This document shows, piece by piece, positions 1 to 8,661 of a stretch of DNA of 64,000 nucleotides. The stretch lies in assembly GCA_947500135.1 (NCBI GenBank), contig CANMQX010000011.1, forward strand, positions 1 through 64,000, read 5' to 3'. Both the position numbers and the translations under genes were made by a program. Numbering within the stretch: the stretch's first letter is position 1; each line of letters starts with the position of its first letter. The DNA comes from an uncultured Paracoccaceae bacterium. GTDB lineage: Bacteria; Pseudomonadota; Alphaproteobacteria; Rhodobacterales; Rhodobacteraceae. The notes beneath the pieces were generated by a model that was not told the origin of the DNA, made no database searches, and saw nothing but the letters and a program-made list of their open reading frames with translations.

Positions 1-100
1 CGATGTCCGTAAACGGTGCCCCGATTGCAAAGGCTGGCCCTGCGAGGGCCGTTGTGATCAAAAGGATTGTAATCAAGCTAGCATGTTTCCGTACGTTCAT
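1..100 (-). CDS. Secreted protein, N-terminal fragment (cut by window edge)
   Basis: Reading leftwards from an ATG at 98-100 gives 33 codons to the window edge. They form a clear Sec signal peptide: a basic start (MNVRKHAS), a hydrophobic core (LITILLITTALAG) and a likely cleavage site after PAFA, followed by IGAPFTDI. A GGAG ribosome-binding site lies at 107-110. The mature protein is outside the window, so its function cannot be given; export to the periplasm is the only supported statement. Confidence 0.6.
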   Translation of the reverse strand, partial: MNVRKHASLITILLITTALAGPAFAIGAPFTDI

Positions 101-380
101 TTCAGTCTCCATTATGTTGCCCGCTCCTTTGGCGGGTGAGACAGACTTGGCAGGCGCGACGCCGCTTAATCCATTTCCCGGAGGTTTATTTGCGCACCAT
201 AACCCCGCTGAGATATGCATTTATGCCTGTAGGGATAGACGTATAATTAGCCCATTGCGGAAGTTGCGATAAGGGTCAGCTATTATAACCAAAATCGGTT
301 GCGTCGGACCCGGGAGCGGACCTTCGATCATTGGGCGGCTTCGTCCGAGAGCCGATACCTACCGTCACATCTCTGAACAG

Positions 381-825
381 CTAAGGCTTGCCTTCTTTAA
401 ATTTGCCTTGGCTAAATGCAACGCTTGGGTCAGATGAGTGTTCGACACTTTCTCCAAGAATTTCAACCCAAGAATGCTTTCGATGCTCGTAGACGGAAAA
501 GCGCGGAGGAGGAAAGCTCAAATCTGAAAATGCGCCTACCTGGATTGCAATGACGCCTGGCCAGCCTTCAATCACATAAGCAAGCGTTGATCCACAATCT
601 GTGGCAAAACTGATACGTTGCTCTGTGACCACTGTCGGCAAGCCTTTCCCACACCTTGAATTTTCCAGAAACCGCAACGTCGCCTTCGTTCCAACGCGCC
701 TGCGTTGCAAATGCACTACCCGAGCGCTTTTGGCATTCCAAGCAGTGGCAGACTGATATGCGGACAGGTTCACCTTCGCAGGTCGCTGTGAGTTGCCCGC
801 ATCTACATGTTGCCGTTCGTTTCAT
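381..825 (-). pseudogene. GFA-family (glutathione-dependent formaldehyde-activating-like) protein, frameshifted
   Basis: Two overlapping frames read as one GFA-family protein. The first (start 825) has the cysteine-rich zinc-binding start: CRCGQL near residue 8, then CHCLECQKRSGSAFATQA near residue 27. After roughly residue 73 that frame degenerates, and the family sequence resumes in another frame as DCGSTLAYVIEGWPG and runs to 381. Near position 600 four bases sit where three are expected (TTTTGC, CACA, GATTGT), which suggests a one-base insertion. Either the gene is broken or this is a sequencing error. GFA-domain proteins bind zinc through conserved cysteines, and most have no defined substrate. 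No operon partner is evident; the permease at 1015-2037 is separated by about 190 bp. Confidence 0.7.
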
Positions 826-1014
826 TGGCGCAAGTTTACACCAAAATTTGCCATTTTAGAAAGACACAAATTGACAGCCCCGTTGTCAACCCTTGGCTTT
901 CTGACAAAGTCGGATTTGTCCGCATTACGTCAGTTCGCTCCTGTCACGACGAGGGTCCAGTGTCCGGACAGAATTGCCGTTGCACAACATTCGGTTCCGT
1001 TCCTCTTCTTAGTT

Positions 1015-2037
1015 TCAGACCAGCCACTCAAAAACATATCCCGCCACGAGCGACCCCAAAACTGCGAGCAGCAGATAGAGCAAAAAGGGTTTCAGCTTAA
1101 GGACCGGCGCTATGGCCATCGCTCCCCAGATGCTGACCACACCACCCGAGACCAGAAAGGCCATTGCAGCGCCCTCGGACATGCCGTTGTCAATCAGACC
1201 GCGCGTCAGCGGGAGCGCGGAATAGCCATCGATATAGGCCGGTGCGCCGACAAAGACGGCTGCGGGTATGGCCCACCATTGATCCTCGCCAACATATGCC
1301 GCAAGCGATCCGGGTGTCAGTGTTGCGTTCAAGGCATATTCAGCAGCGAATGCCGGGATTAGGCAGATCAGAATGAGCCGCGCAGTTGCCCAAAACTGAG
1401 TACCAAAGGAGCGACGACGCGCAGCGGTTCGCCAAACCCACGGGTCGAAGATCTGATCCCCGCCACATCGCGCGGCGCTCAATTGACGCGCGAGGCCATT
1501 GTCGCGAAGTGCGTTCAAAGCCCAAGGTGACTTGGCGAACAGCCCGGTGACAGCACCGCCGAAAACTCCTAACCCGAAAGCCGCGAGCGTTTTACCAATC
1601 GCAAAGCTCAGGCCAAGCGTCGCTGCCGTCGTCGCGAGCATCGCAGGGTCTGTAATTGGGGATGACAACCAGAACGCCATGATCGGAGCAAGCGGCACGC
1701 CCGCTGCCAACAGTCCGGCCATCAAAGGCAGTACGGTGACACCACAGACTGGCGTGATGGCCCCGATTAACGATGCAACCACCACCGTTCGCAGTGTCCT
1801 ACCCTCGAACGCGCCAGCGATATGCGTATCCGCCCCGCTGGCGATGATCCATGCCGCAAGAAGAATGCCCGGAATGACAATAGGAGCGACGACAACCAAA
1901 CCCCATAGGACGAACTTGGCTGCATTCATGGCGTGTTCCGGCCAAGCAAGGCTGATGCCTATTAACAAAACAAGGGATACGCCCCACCCGACAGATTTTT
2001 TGTTTGATCGCTGATGGGCAACTGTTTGATCGGTCAT
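1015..2037 (-). CDS. Permease of the ArsP/UPF0718 (DUF318) family
   Basis: A 340-residue inner-membrane protein with about eight hydrophobic segments. The two family-type half repeats are visible: TPVCGVTVLPLMAGLLAAG near residue 95, with a cysteine, and VGAPAYIDGYSALPLTRGL near residue 260. Family members such as ArsP export organoarsenicals, but most have unknown cargo. The start at 2037 is preceded by AGGAGTATCTC-type ribosome-binding sequence. It is divergent from a LysR regulator at 2123, with an inverted repeat between them, so substrate-dependent control by that regulator is likely. The cargo cannot be inferred. Confidence 0.75.
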   Translation of the reverse strand: MTDQTVAHQRSNKKSVGWGVSLVLLIGISLAWPEHAMNAAKFVLWGLVVVAPIVIPGILLAAWIIASGADTHIAGAFEGRTLRTVVVASLIGAITPVCGVTVLPLMAGLLAAGVPLAPIMAFWLSSPITDPAMLATTAATLGLSFAIGKTLAAFGLGVFGGAVTGLFAKSPWALNALRDNGLARQLSAARCGGDQIFDPWVWRTAARRRSFGTQFWATARLILICLIPAFAAEYALNATLTPGSLAAYVGEDQWWAIPAAVFVGAPAYIDGYSALPLTRGLIDNGMSEGAAMAFLVSGGVVSIWGAMAIAPVLKLKPFLLYLLLAVLGSLVAGYVFEWLV

Positions 2038-2083
2038 GAGATACTCCTGTGATCTTGCAAAATAGCGATTGGTGGGCCATGTG

Positions 2084-2100
2084 TGAAACGAATAGTTTCA
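2084..2100. promoter_or_regulatory. Inverted repeat between divergent permease and LysR genes
   Basis: TGAAAC GAATA GTTTCA is a perfect inverted repeat with 6-base arms in the 85-bp space between the two starts. It sits 22 bp before the LysR start, as expected for a LysR autoregulatory and target site. Binding is inferred from position and symmetry only. Confidence 0.5.
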
Positions 2101-2122
2101 ATTTCTGGTATTGGATAAATAG

Positions 2123-2980
2123 ATGGAATGTTTGGACAGTGATCTGCTTCGCACGTTTGTCGCCGTGGCTGAGGCCGGGAGTGTGACGGACGGTGCAGCG
2201 CGCATCTGCCGGTCACAATCCGCAACCAGTCTTCAGATCAAGCGCCTTGAAGCCATCCTCGGCCAACCGGTTTTTGAACGGCATGGGCGCGGCGTTATCT
2301 TGAGCGACACAGGCCGTCGGCTCCTACCCGTTGCGCAGGATGTCACCGCACGCCTCGACGCGGTGCTGCGCGACATTTGCCAAGACGCTGTAACCGGCAA
2401 ATTACGCGTGGGCATTCCCGACGATCATGGGCAAGCCAAGCTGGCAAAGATCATCGCGACGTTCGCCCGTCACCATCCGAAGGTCGAACTGGACGTGACC
2501 TGTGCGTTGAGCACGCATTTTCCTGATGCGCTGGAAAAGGGATCTCTGGACCTTGCTATCTATGAAGTGGAACATCCGAACAAAAATGAAGAGATGCTGT
2601 TTGAAGATCCAACATGTTGGGTGTCATCGACACACTGGAACGTTCCAGCCGGTGAAAGCCTGCCAGTAGCCTTGTTCGATCGTGCCTGTTGGTGGCGCGA
2701 TGCCGCTATCGCGTCTCTTGAGGCACGGGGAAAGCCTTACCGGGTTGTCTATTCCAGCCAAAGCGTCTCTGGCGTGATCGCAGCGGTTGAAGCGGGGATT
2801 GCCGTTGGCCTGCTTGGCCGATCATCTCTGCGTTCGGGCTTGTCGGTCATAGGCGAAGGTCTTCATTTCAGTTCGACGCCTGCATCGAAGCTGGTCATGG
2901 CTACACATGGATCGCAGGAGGATGGACCGCTGATAGCAATGAAATCCGCCATCCGCGCCGCTTTCTTAGCGAGGGAATAG
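2123..2980 (+). CDS. LysR-family transcriptional regulator
   Basis: A 285-residue LysR-type regulator. The N-terminal winged helix-turn-helix covers roughly residues 1-60 (LLRTFVAVAEAGSVTDGAAR, then SQSATSLQIKRLEAILGQPV). The effector domain fills the rest (KLRVGIPDDH near residue 93; GIAVGLLGRSS near 228). Length and layout are normal. Divergence from the permease at 1015-2037 suggests it controls that gene and itself in response to the transported compound. The ligand is unknown. Confidence 0.85.
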   Translation: MECLDSDLLRTFVAVAEAGSVTDGAARICRSQSATSLQIKRLEAILGQPVFERHGRGVILSDTGRRLLPVAQDVTARLDAVLRDICQDAVTGKLRVGIPDDHGQAKLAKIIATFARHHPKVELDVTCALSTHFPDALEKGSLDLAIYEVEHPNKNEEMLFEDPTCWVSSTHWNVPAGESLPVALFDRACWWRDAAIASLEARGKPYRVVYSSQSVSGVIAAVEAGIAVGLLGRSSLRSGLSVIGEGLHFSSTPASKLVMATHGSQEDGPLIAMKSAIRAAFLARE

Positions 2981-3189
2981 ATAGCGCCATTAGGAAGTTT
3001 GCGGCAAATGACCGGAACCCAATTGAGTGTTCTAAGAGATCGCGGTAGCATCTGACGATGGCCTTGCTCGGGCCTCCTCCCTCCACTGGGGCAGCATTCG
3101 ACATGCGGAGTGATACCATTTCGAACCAACCTGTTCGAGCACGCGCATAAGGAGGGATTGTGCAGACTGCTCGTAAGAGGAGGTTCAAG

Positions 3190-3888
3190 ATGAGACTGTC
3201 ATCACCGATCTACAAACTAAAGCGTCAGGCAAAGCTGCTAGCCCGTGACAACGACATCAGGCTCCACGAGGCACTCAACCAGATTGCCACGAAAGAAGGC
3301 TTCAAGAACTGGAGCCACTTGGCGTCCAACTACTCCAAAGCGACACCTGCCATGGAAATCCTGAGACAGATAAGCTCAGGCGATATGGTGCTTATCGGTG
3401 CGCGTCCAGGCCACGGCAAGACCCTTCTAGGGTTGGAGCTGACCGCATTGGCTGAAAAAATCAATCGCACAGGATATTTTTTCACCTTGGACTACAACGA
3501 AATGGATGTCTGGGATCGGTTTGAAAAGCTTGGATTTGACCGTCCTGTCGTCGTTGATACCTCGGACAATATCTGCGCGGATCATATTATTGAACGCCTC
3601 AGCAGTACGCCTGATGATGCCTTGGTCGTTGTCGATTACTTGCAGCTATTGGATCAAAGGCGAAGCAATCCTCCGCTTGAGGAACAAGTCCGGGCGCTCA
3701 AAAAATTTGCCGCCGAACGCGCTGCGATTGTTGTCATGATCTCACAGATCGACCGCGCTTTTGAACTATCTTCTAGTGGCATGCCAAGCATTGAGGACAT
3801 TCGATTGCCAAATCCCGTCGATCTGTCGCTTTTCGATAAACGATGTTTCTTACATGACGGCGAAGTCCAGATAGAGATGGCAGCGTAA
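3190..3888 (+). CDS. RecA-fold P-loop ATPase (DnaB-helicase-like)
   Basis: A 232-residue protein with a short basic N-terminal region (IYKLKRQAKLLARD) and a RecA-type ATPase core. The Walker A motif is GARPGHGKT near residue 70; the Walker B-like stretch is DALVVVDYLQLLDQ near residue 145, as in DnaB-type helicases; VVMISQIDRAFE matches the following sensor region. It lacks the helical N-terminal domain of replicative DnaB, so it is not a complete replicative helicase. The ATG at 3190 was chosen over the TTG/GTG-type start 30 bp upstream because AGAGGAGG (3176-3183) lies six bases before it. It stands alone between two regulators; its role is unknown. Confidence 0.7.
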   Translation: MRLSSPIYKLKRQAKLLARDNDIRLHEALNQIATKEGFKNWSHLASNYSKATPAMEILRQISSGDMVLIGARPGHGKTLLGLELTALAEKINRTGYFFTLDYNEMDVWDRFEKLGFDRPVVVDTSDNICADHIIERLSSTPDDALVVVDYLQLLDQRRSNPPLEEQVRALKKFAAERAAIVVMISQIDRAFELSSSGMPSIEDIRLPNPVDLSLFDKRCFLHDGEVQIEMAA

Positions 3889-3943
3889 AGCTGGCCGCAC
3901 CTGCATTGCGGTCGTTCGCTGAAGGATCGCAAGGCAGCTTAAG

Positions 3944-4801
3944 TCAACTTCCAACCGCGAAGTGGTCGATGAATGCCCGCAATCGGGTCAAGCTTTTGAG
4001 TTGCCTTGGATAATACAGGAAAAACCGAGGCCGGTCGGGTGTATGATCTGGCAAGACTTCGACCAATTCACCTGATGCAAGCTGCGCCTCAACGCCTGCG
4101 CGAAGGGTCCAGCCGATCCCAAGCCCCCGAGCTGCTGCGTCCACCACTGACCTGAGATCGTTGAAGACCAATTTGCCCGTCACATCGACATGGGTTTCTG
4201 CCCTGTTCACGATGAACCGCCAAGGTGCGATCTGCTGTGCGCTGATTTGTCGATACCGGATGCAGTCGTGCTGCAGCAAGTCCGCTGGTTTCTGCGGAGT
4301 CCCGCGTTTGGCAAGGTAGTCCTGTGTCGTGACATAGGTGGCTTCTAGCGGTTCGGTCAATGCAACAGCGATCATTTCGTCAGCCAGATAATCCCCTAGC
4401 CGGATGCCCGAATGGAACCCACCCGAGACGATATCTGTCAGCTCTTCGTCGACGGCAAAGTCTAATTCAATATCCGGATATACGGCATTGAATGCAGCAA
4501 TCCGAGGGGCGATGGCTAACTGCCAAGCGCGGTGGGGCAGCGTGATCCGCAGCTGTCCGGTTTCAGCCCTTGAGGTTCGGCGTGTAGCGTCGAGCGCTGC
4601 GTCGATTTCTGCGAAAATACTGTGTGTCCGGTCGTGCAGTATTTGGCCCGCATCCGTGAACGTCACCGATCTGGTATTGCGCACGAACAGAGCCGTTCCA
4701 AGGCTGTCTTCAAAAACCTTGAGCTGCTGGGACACTGCGGACGGGTTGACCCCAAGGGCGTCACTGGCAGCCCGCAACGTGCCGCTGCCCGCAATTGCCA
4801 A
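3944..4801 (-). CDS. LysR-family transcriptional regulator
   Basis: A LysR-type regulator of about 285 residues with an HTH (GTLRAASDALGVNPSAVSQQ) and a substrate-binding-like domain (LRITLPHRAW; GLGIGWTLRAGVEAQ). The start is uncertain. The open frame continues upstream through YRADLHGLRTFLAIAG, which looks like the missing first helix of the HTH, but has no ATG or GTG before the stop near 4879. Translation may begin at the TTG at 4801 or at a rare upstream codon such as ATT. It is divergent from, and may overlap, the EamA transporter gene at 4841, its likely target. Confidence 0.8.
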   Translation of the reverse strand: MAIAGSGTLRAASDALGVNPSAVSQQLKVFEDSLGTALFVRNTRSVTFTDAGQILHDRTHSIFAEIDAALDATRRTSRAETGQLRITLPHRAWQLAIAPRIAAFNAVYPDIELDFAVDEELTDIVSGGFHSGIRLGDYLADEMIAVALTEPLEATYVTTQDYLAKRGTPQKPADLLQHDCIRYRQISAQQIAPWRFIVNRAETHVDVTGKLVFNDLRSVVDAAARGLGIGWTLRAGVEAQLASGELVEVLPDHTPDRPRFFLYYPRQLKSLTRLRAFIDHFAVGS

Positions 4802-4840
4802 GAAGGTCCGCAGGCCGTGAAGATCGGCGCGGTATGATCT

Positions 4841-5812
4841 GTGTTCATGATGAATGGCAGGCGCAAGATGATCACTTCAGAAACGAGCCAATCCTTGACG
4901 GCAGGCATTTTCACAATCTTGCTGACCGTCTTTGCGATGGCACTGACAGACGCCTTTGTGAAATTTGCCAGCACAGATATGACGCTTTGGCAAATCTACG
5001 TGTGCCGGTCCGTTCTGGCGCTTCCCGTTCTTGTGCTTTTGGCGAAAGGGCAGGTCTGGCCCAAAGCGGTCGGGTGGGTGACGCTGCGCAGCCTTGCGTT
5101 GGTGGCGATGTACGTCGCGATCTATGCCGCCATCCCGTTGCTGGATCTGTCTGTCGTGGCGGCAGCACTTTATACCGGACCGCTGTTCATCGTATTGCTC
5201 TCTGCAATTTTCCTGCGGGAAGATATCGCGACAATGCAGTGGGTTGCCGTTGCCCTTGGCTTCGTTGGTGTCTTGTGCGTTGTCCGCCCTAGCGGTGTAG
5301 ATTTCACAGCTCTGTCATTGATCCCAGTGATCGCAGCGTTCCTTTACGCTGTGGCCGCTGTTCTGACCCGCGCCAAATGTCAGGACGAAAAACCGGCGGC
5401 ACTTGCTATCAGTCTAAACATCGCACTGGTCGTGTTCGGAGCGTTAGCAAGCCTTTGGCTGCGCATTTCGCCATCAGATCATGCACAAAGTTATCCGTTT
5501 TTGTTCGGCCAATGGTCCAGCTTCAGTACCCGAACGCTCGGCATCCTCGTCGTCATGGCGGTTCTGATAGTTGGTGTTAGCATAGGTTTGGCGAGGGCTT
5601 ACCAGTCACCACGCCCCCAAGTCATTGCGACGTTCGATTATGCCTATCTGATATTTGCCGCCTTCTGGGGATTTGTATTCTCCAAGGAAACGCCCCGGAT
5701 TTGGACGATGATCGGGATCATGTTGATCGTCTTGGGAGGCATCCTTGTCGTGGTCAGCCGCAAGGGCCTTGAAGAACCCAAATTAGACCAATTGCCTGAA
5801 AGCGGAATTTGA
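4841..5812 (+). CDS. EamA/DMT-family transporter
   Basis: A 323-residue inner-membrane protein with about ten hydrophobic helices in two EamA halves. The first half has DAFVKFASTDMTLWQIYVCR; the second has TFDYAYLIFAAFWGFVFSKE followed by IGIMLIVLGGILVVVSRKG, a typical end for drug/metabolite exporters. The start could be GTG 4841, ATG 4847/4850 or ATG 4868 (MITSETSQ, preceded by AGGCGCAAG); the last gives a more usual length. It is divergent from a LysR gene, a common export-gene arrangement. The substrate is unknown. Confidence 0.8.
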   Translation: MFMMNGRRKMITSETSQSLTAGIFTILLTVFAMALTDAFVKFASTDMTLWQIYVCRSVLALPVLVLLAKGQVWPKAVGWVTLRSLALVAMYVAIYAAIPLLDLSVVAAALYTGPLFIVLLSAIFLREDIATMQWVAVALGFVGVLCVVRPSGVDFTALSLIPVIAAFLYAVAAVLTRAKCQDEKPAALAISLNIALVVFGALASLWLRISPSDHAQSYPFLFGQWSSFSTRTLGILVVMAVLIVGVSIGLARAYQSPRPQVIATFDYAYLIFAAFWGFVFSKETPRIWTMIGIMLIVLGGILVVVSRKGLEEPKLDQLPESGI

Positions 5813-5918
5813 GACCCACGATGAAGGGCAGCCATCGGCAGGTGTGCCGCCAAGTCCAATTTCTTCATGGACTGCCGCTACATAGATTTCGATCGTTGGA
5901 GACAATGCTGAAAGAGTA

Positions 5919-6503
5919 TCAAATGTTTCGAGAGGACGCATTTGTCACAAGGCTCCTGGAAACCTGGCCCGCGGCTTCGATGTACGCCGGATCACGATGA
6001 ACAAGCACTGTCGAGAACGCGCCATCCATCAGCAGGACAATATGGCGCGCCAATTCCTCCGACCTAACGATGCCATGATTGTTGAACACGTCTGAAAGCC
6101 AAGCCTCAAATTTCTTCTTGTGCGCCGCGCCAACTTTCATGGCCGGATGCCCAGGCATGTTTGCAAGTTCAGCGGCTGTTCTGAGGAAGCCGCAGCCCTT
6201 CCATTTGGGATGTCGCGCCGATTTTGCCAAGTTCAAGAAAATCGCCTCAACCTTTTCAGCAAGCTCGCCATCCGCTTCATCGAACCACTTTTTGAATAGA
6301 GTGAGGTTCGGTTGGTCCCGAGACGCGAGATAGGCTTCGATCAAGTCGTCTTTGCTCTTGAAATGATAATAGACAGTCTTTTTGGTAAGCCCTGCTTTGG
6401 CTGCAATCGCATCAACGCTGACCGCACGAATGCCCTCGCCGTAGAACAATCGGTTCGCCGCATCGAGAATGCGGTCTTTGGCTGGTAGAGTTTCAACGGT
6501 CAT
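5919..6503 (-). CDS. TetR-family transcriptional regulator
   Basis: A 194-residue TetR/AcrR-type repressor. The N-terminal HTH is clear at residues 10-55 (ILDAANRLFYGEGIRAVSVD, then AGLTKKTVYYHFKSKDDLIE). The C-terminal ligand domain includes PKWKGCGFLRTAAELAN. It is divergent from an enoyl-CoA hydratase gene at 6580 with a palindrome in the 76-bp gap, so it probably represses that gene and itself, perhaps responding to an acyl-CoA or aromatic compound. The ligand is inferred only from the neighbour. Confidence 0.85.
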   Translation of the reverse strand: MTVETLPAKDRILDAANRLFYGEGIRAVSVDAIAAKAGLTKKTVYYHFKSKDDLIEAYLASRDQPNLTLFKKWFDEADGELAEKVEAIFLNLAKSARHPKWKGCGFLRTAAELANMPGHPAMKVGAAHKKKFEAWLSDVFNNHGIVRSEELARHIVLLMDGAFSTVLVHRDPAYIEAAGQVSRSLVTNASSRNI

Positions 6504-6510
6504 AAATCAT

Positions 6511-6532
6511 GTATACTATCTAGTGAGTATAC
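6511..6532. promoter_or_regulatory. Probable TetR operator
   Basis: GTATACT, eight bases, then AGTATAC form an inverted repeat with perfect 7-base arms. It lies between the divergent TetR and enoyl-CoA hydratase starts, eight bases upstream of the TetR start codon. Spacing and symmetry fit a TetR-dimer site. Confidence 0.6.
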
Positions 6533-6579
6533 GTCAACGATCTCCGCCACTATCCTTTCCAAAACAACCGGAGACAGAG

Positions 6580-7371
6580 ATGCCAGACCTGATCAAATAC
6601 GAAACACACGGCGCAATTGCTTTGCTTACGCTGAACAGGCCTGAAAAGCTGAACGCCCTTAACTACGCGACCAACGACCGGTTGCTGGAACTGCTGGAAA
6701 AAATTGAAAGTGATACGACGATCCGATCCGTGGTTCTTACCGGGGCAGGGGAACGGGCTTTTTCAGCAGGGGGCGATATCCACGAGTTTACCGAGAGCGT
6801 CAAAGCTGGCGTCGATGTCGCCGTCAAAGACTTTTGCAAGCGTGGTCAGACGATGACGGCACGGCTAGAGTCTTTCTCCAAACCGATTATCGCAGCCGTT
6901 AATGGCATCGCGTTTGGCGGCGGTTGTGAGATTACGGAGGCAGTTCATCTGGCCGTTGCAAGCGATCAAGCTCTCTTTGCAAAACCAGAAATCAATATCG
7001 GAATTCCACCTACCTTTGGGGGAACGCAGCGGTTGCCGAGATTGGCTGGACGCAAACGCGCTTTGGAACTTCTTTTGACAGGGGACAGGTTCTCTCCTCA
7101 ACGCGCATACGAGATGGGACTGGTCAATAAAATCGTGCCGCATGAGCAATTGCTGTCTGCAGCGTTTGACATGGCCGAACGAATTATTCGGCACTCTCCG
7201 CTTGCGGCGTCACGGATCATTACGTCTGTGACCAGAGGGATCAACACCACGATTGAAGAGGGTTTGCTTATCGAGCGAGAGCAATTCGCGCGGATGGCAT
7301 CGACTAGTGACATTCACGAAGGCTTGGATGCCTGGATTGCACGGAGAACACCTCAGTACACAGGAACATAG
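6580..7371 (+). CDS. Enoyl-CoA hydratase/isomerase (crotonase) family protein
   Basis: A 263-residue crotonase-fold enzyme. Visible signatures are IALLTLNRPEKLNALNY near residue 12, AFSAGGDIHEF near 63 (CoA and oxyanion-hole region), and AVNGIAFGGGCEI near 105 followed by FAKPEINIGIPPTFGGTQRL, with the usual glutamate around 133. It probably hydrates or isomerises an acyl-CoA. The ATG at 6580 was chosen because GGAGA (6570-6574) lies just upstream; a longer frame from 6469 overlaps the TetR gene and lacks family sequence. Control by the divergent TetR is likely. Confidence 0.9.
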   Translation: MPDLIKYETHGAIALLTLNRPEKLNALNYATNDRLLELLEKIESDTTIRSVVLTGAGERAFSAGGDIHEFTESVKAGVDVAVKDFCKRGQTMTARLESFSKPIIAAVNGIAFGGGCEITEAVHLAVASDQALFAKPEINIGIPPTFGGTQRLPRLAGRKRALELLLTGDRFSPQRAYEMGLVNKIVPHEQLLSAAFDMAERIIRHSPLAASRIITSVTRGINTTIEEGLLIEREQFARMASTSDIHEGLDAWIARRTPQYTGT

Positions 7372-7372
7372 A

Positions 7373-7441
7373 ATGCCGGAAACCGACCTTTACACCAGTT
7401 TTACCAAAGCAACATGGGACGAATTCAAAACAGATCATTGA
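7373..7441 (+). CDS. Short ORF after enoyl-CoA hydratase, possible truncated gene start
   Basis: One base after the hydratase stop an ATG opens a 22-codon frame (MPETDLYTSF, then TKATWDEFKTDH) ending in TGA. Its position is what one expects of the next gene in a catabolic operon, but the frame stops at once and no coding sequence follows. It may be the stump of a gene lost at a recombination junction, or chance. Confidence 0.3.
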   Translation: MPETDLYTSFTKATWDEFKTDH

Positions 7442-7786
7442 CCGGGACCAATCCAAATGATGAACTCACTCCAGTGGCAGTTATTCCGAAAAGCCGGTTT
7501 GTCAGCCCTAAAAAACAGGCGTTTCTTCTCCCAAATAGAAGTCACGATAATTCCTAGTTATCATTACTCTAAACTTCTTGCAGCATTGCTGAGGTCATTG
7601 ATGCAATCAAGCCCATGTTGGCATTTGGTCTTGGTATCTCCGCGATCAGTCTTGAGCTATCGGTGCGGAACAGTGCTTGTGTTCATAGAGTCGGGGATTG
7701 GTCATCCGATTGGGATAGATTTTGCATACCCTATGGTTAAGTGCTCTTATTACCGCATAATAGTGTGAGCAACTTTAGGTCAGACG
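7442..7786. other. Intergenic stretch, no confident gene
   Basis: About 345 bp. A 103-residue frame on the + strand lacks any protein-like signature and a ribosome-binding site. The stretch separates the catabolic genes from the secreted-protein cluster and may mark an insertion boundary; it should hold the promoter for the gene at 7787, but I cannot place it securely. Confidence 0.4.
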
Positions 7787-8311
7787 ATGTCGTTGTTAAA
7801 GTTCATAACGAAGATAGCTGTGCTAGCAGGCGTTGCAGGTTCGACCTTTAGCGGTGTATTTGCTGAGGAAGCCAATAAGACCGCTCTGACCAGTATCGGC
7901 GGAACCGCAACTCTAGACACTGGCGTCGACCCCGACGACCCCGGCATCGGAGGAGGATTTGATCAGGAAGCATTCTTTCAGAACCGCTACATTCCAAATC
8001 TATCGATCTGCACGGAGCAAATTGAACGTATTTTCTTGAGTTGGACAGAGGCCAAAAACCTGTTTCTTCCGAGGCGTGAAGCCAGTGAAGATCAAATTCT
8101 CATCCATGCAACGTCAGACACGTTAGACGGTATTTTCGAACTGTCTTACAAGATCGACGCAGAGCGAATGAGGGCTCGAGTGACGGTCTTCTATCTATTG
8201 AAAAACGGAGCAGCATTGAACCCGATTTTAATTAAACCGCTTTTGGAAACATGGGAGATTGCTGATCTTCAGGATGAGCTCGACGACGCGTTGAAATGTG
8301 ACAATGTATAG
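7787..8311 (+). CDS. Exported protein of unknown function
   Basis: A 174-residue protein with a Sec signal peptide (SLLKFITKIAVLAGVAGSTF, likely cleavage after SGVFA). A Gly/Asp-rich linker follows (DTGVDPDDPGIGGGFDQEAF) and then a folded domain with two cysteines (NLSICTEQIE and ALKCDNV). I recognise no family. It is followed after 8 bp by a single-TM protein and then by a predicted exported metalloprotease, so the three genes probably form an operon acting in the periplasm. The ribosome-binding site is weak (TTTAGG). Confidence 0.7.
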   Translation: MSLLKFITKIAVLAGVAGSTFSGVFAEEANKTALTSIGGTATLDTGVDPDDPGIGGGFDQEAFFQNRYIPNLSICTEQIERIFLSWTEAKNLFLPRREASEDQILIHATSDTLDGIFELSYKIDAERMRARVTVFYLLKNGAALNPILIKPLLETWEIADLQDELDDALKCDNV

Positions 8312-8319
8312 GTGAAAGA

Positions 8320-8661
8320 ATGAGTGATGCGAACGCCGATATTGAGGTTGCAAAGCTAGCCTTTGAGCGGGAGAAACATGAGTTTGAGAAGACGTGGAAA
8401 AGAAGAACATATGTCTGGACGATACTATCAGCGCTTCTGACAGCCGGCATCACATTGACCATCGCATTCTTTGCTGGCGGCGGCCCCAAACCTTTGAACC
8501 TCGCTGTCGGGCCCGTTGAAAACTGTTTGATCAGTCTAAAAAGAACAGAAAGCCTGAGCCAACTGCCCGATCAAGATATTGAGAATTTAGCGAGGGCCGT
8601 CCAGGTCCATGTCGGCAATTGCGAAAGCCTTTTAGAAACACTCGTAAGTGACCTCAAATGA
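8320..8661 (+). CDS. Small membrane protein with charged N-terminal helix and one TM
   Basis: A 113-residue protein. A charged amphipathic stretch (IEVAKLAFEREKHEFEKTWK, residues 8-27) is followed by one transmembrane segment (WTILSALLTAGITLTIAFFAGG) and a 60-residue tail with two cysteines (VENCLISL, VGNCESLL). The basic residues before the helix suggest N-in, C-out topology. The same layout and a similar motif (WARLEFDREKFDSE) open the nuclease at 15559, hinting that both belong to one system. It overlaps the next gene by four bases (ATGA), indicating translational coupling. Confidence 0.65.
   Translation: MSDANADIEVAKLAFEREKHEFEKTWKRRTYVWTILSALLTAGITLTIAFFAGGGPKPLNLAVGPVENCLISLKRTESLSQLPDQDIENLARAVQVHVGNCESLLETLVSDLK

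Noticed and set aside
793..1362. 189-codon plus-strand frame over the permease end
   Set aside because: Unconvincing composition and antisense to a clear permease.
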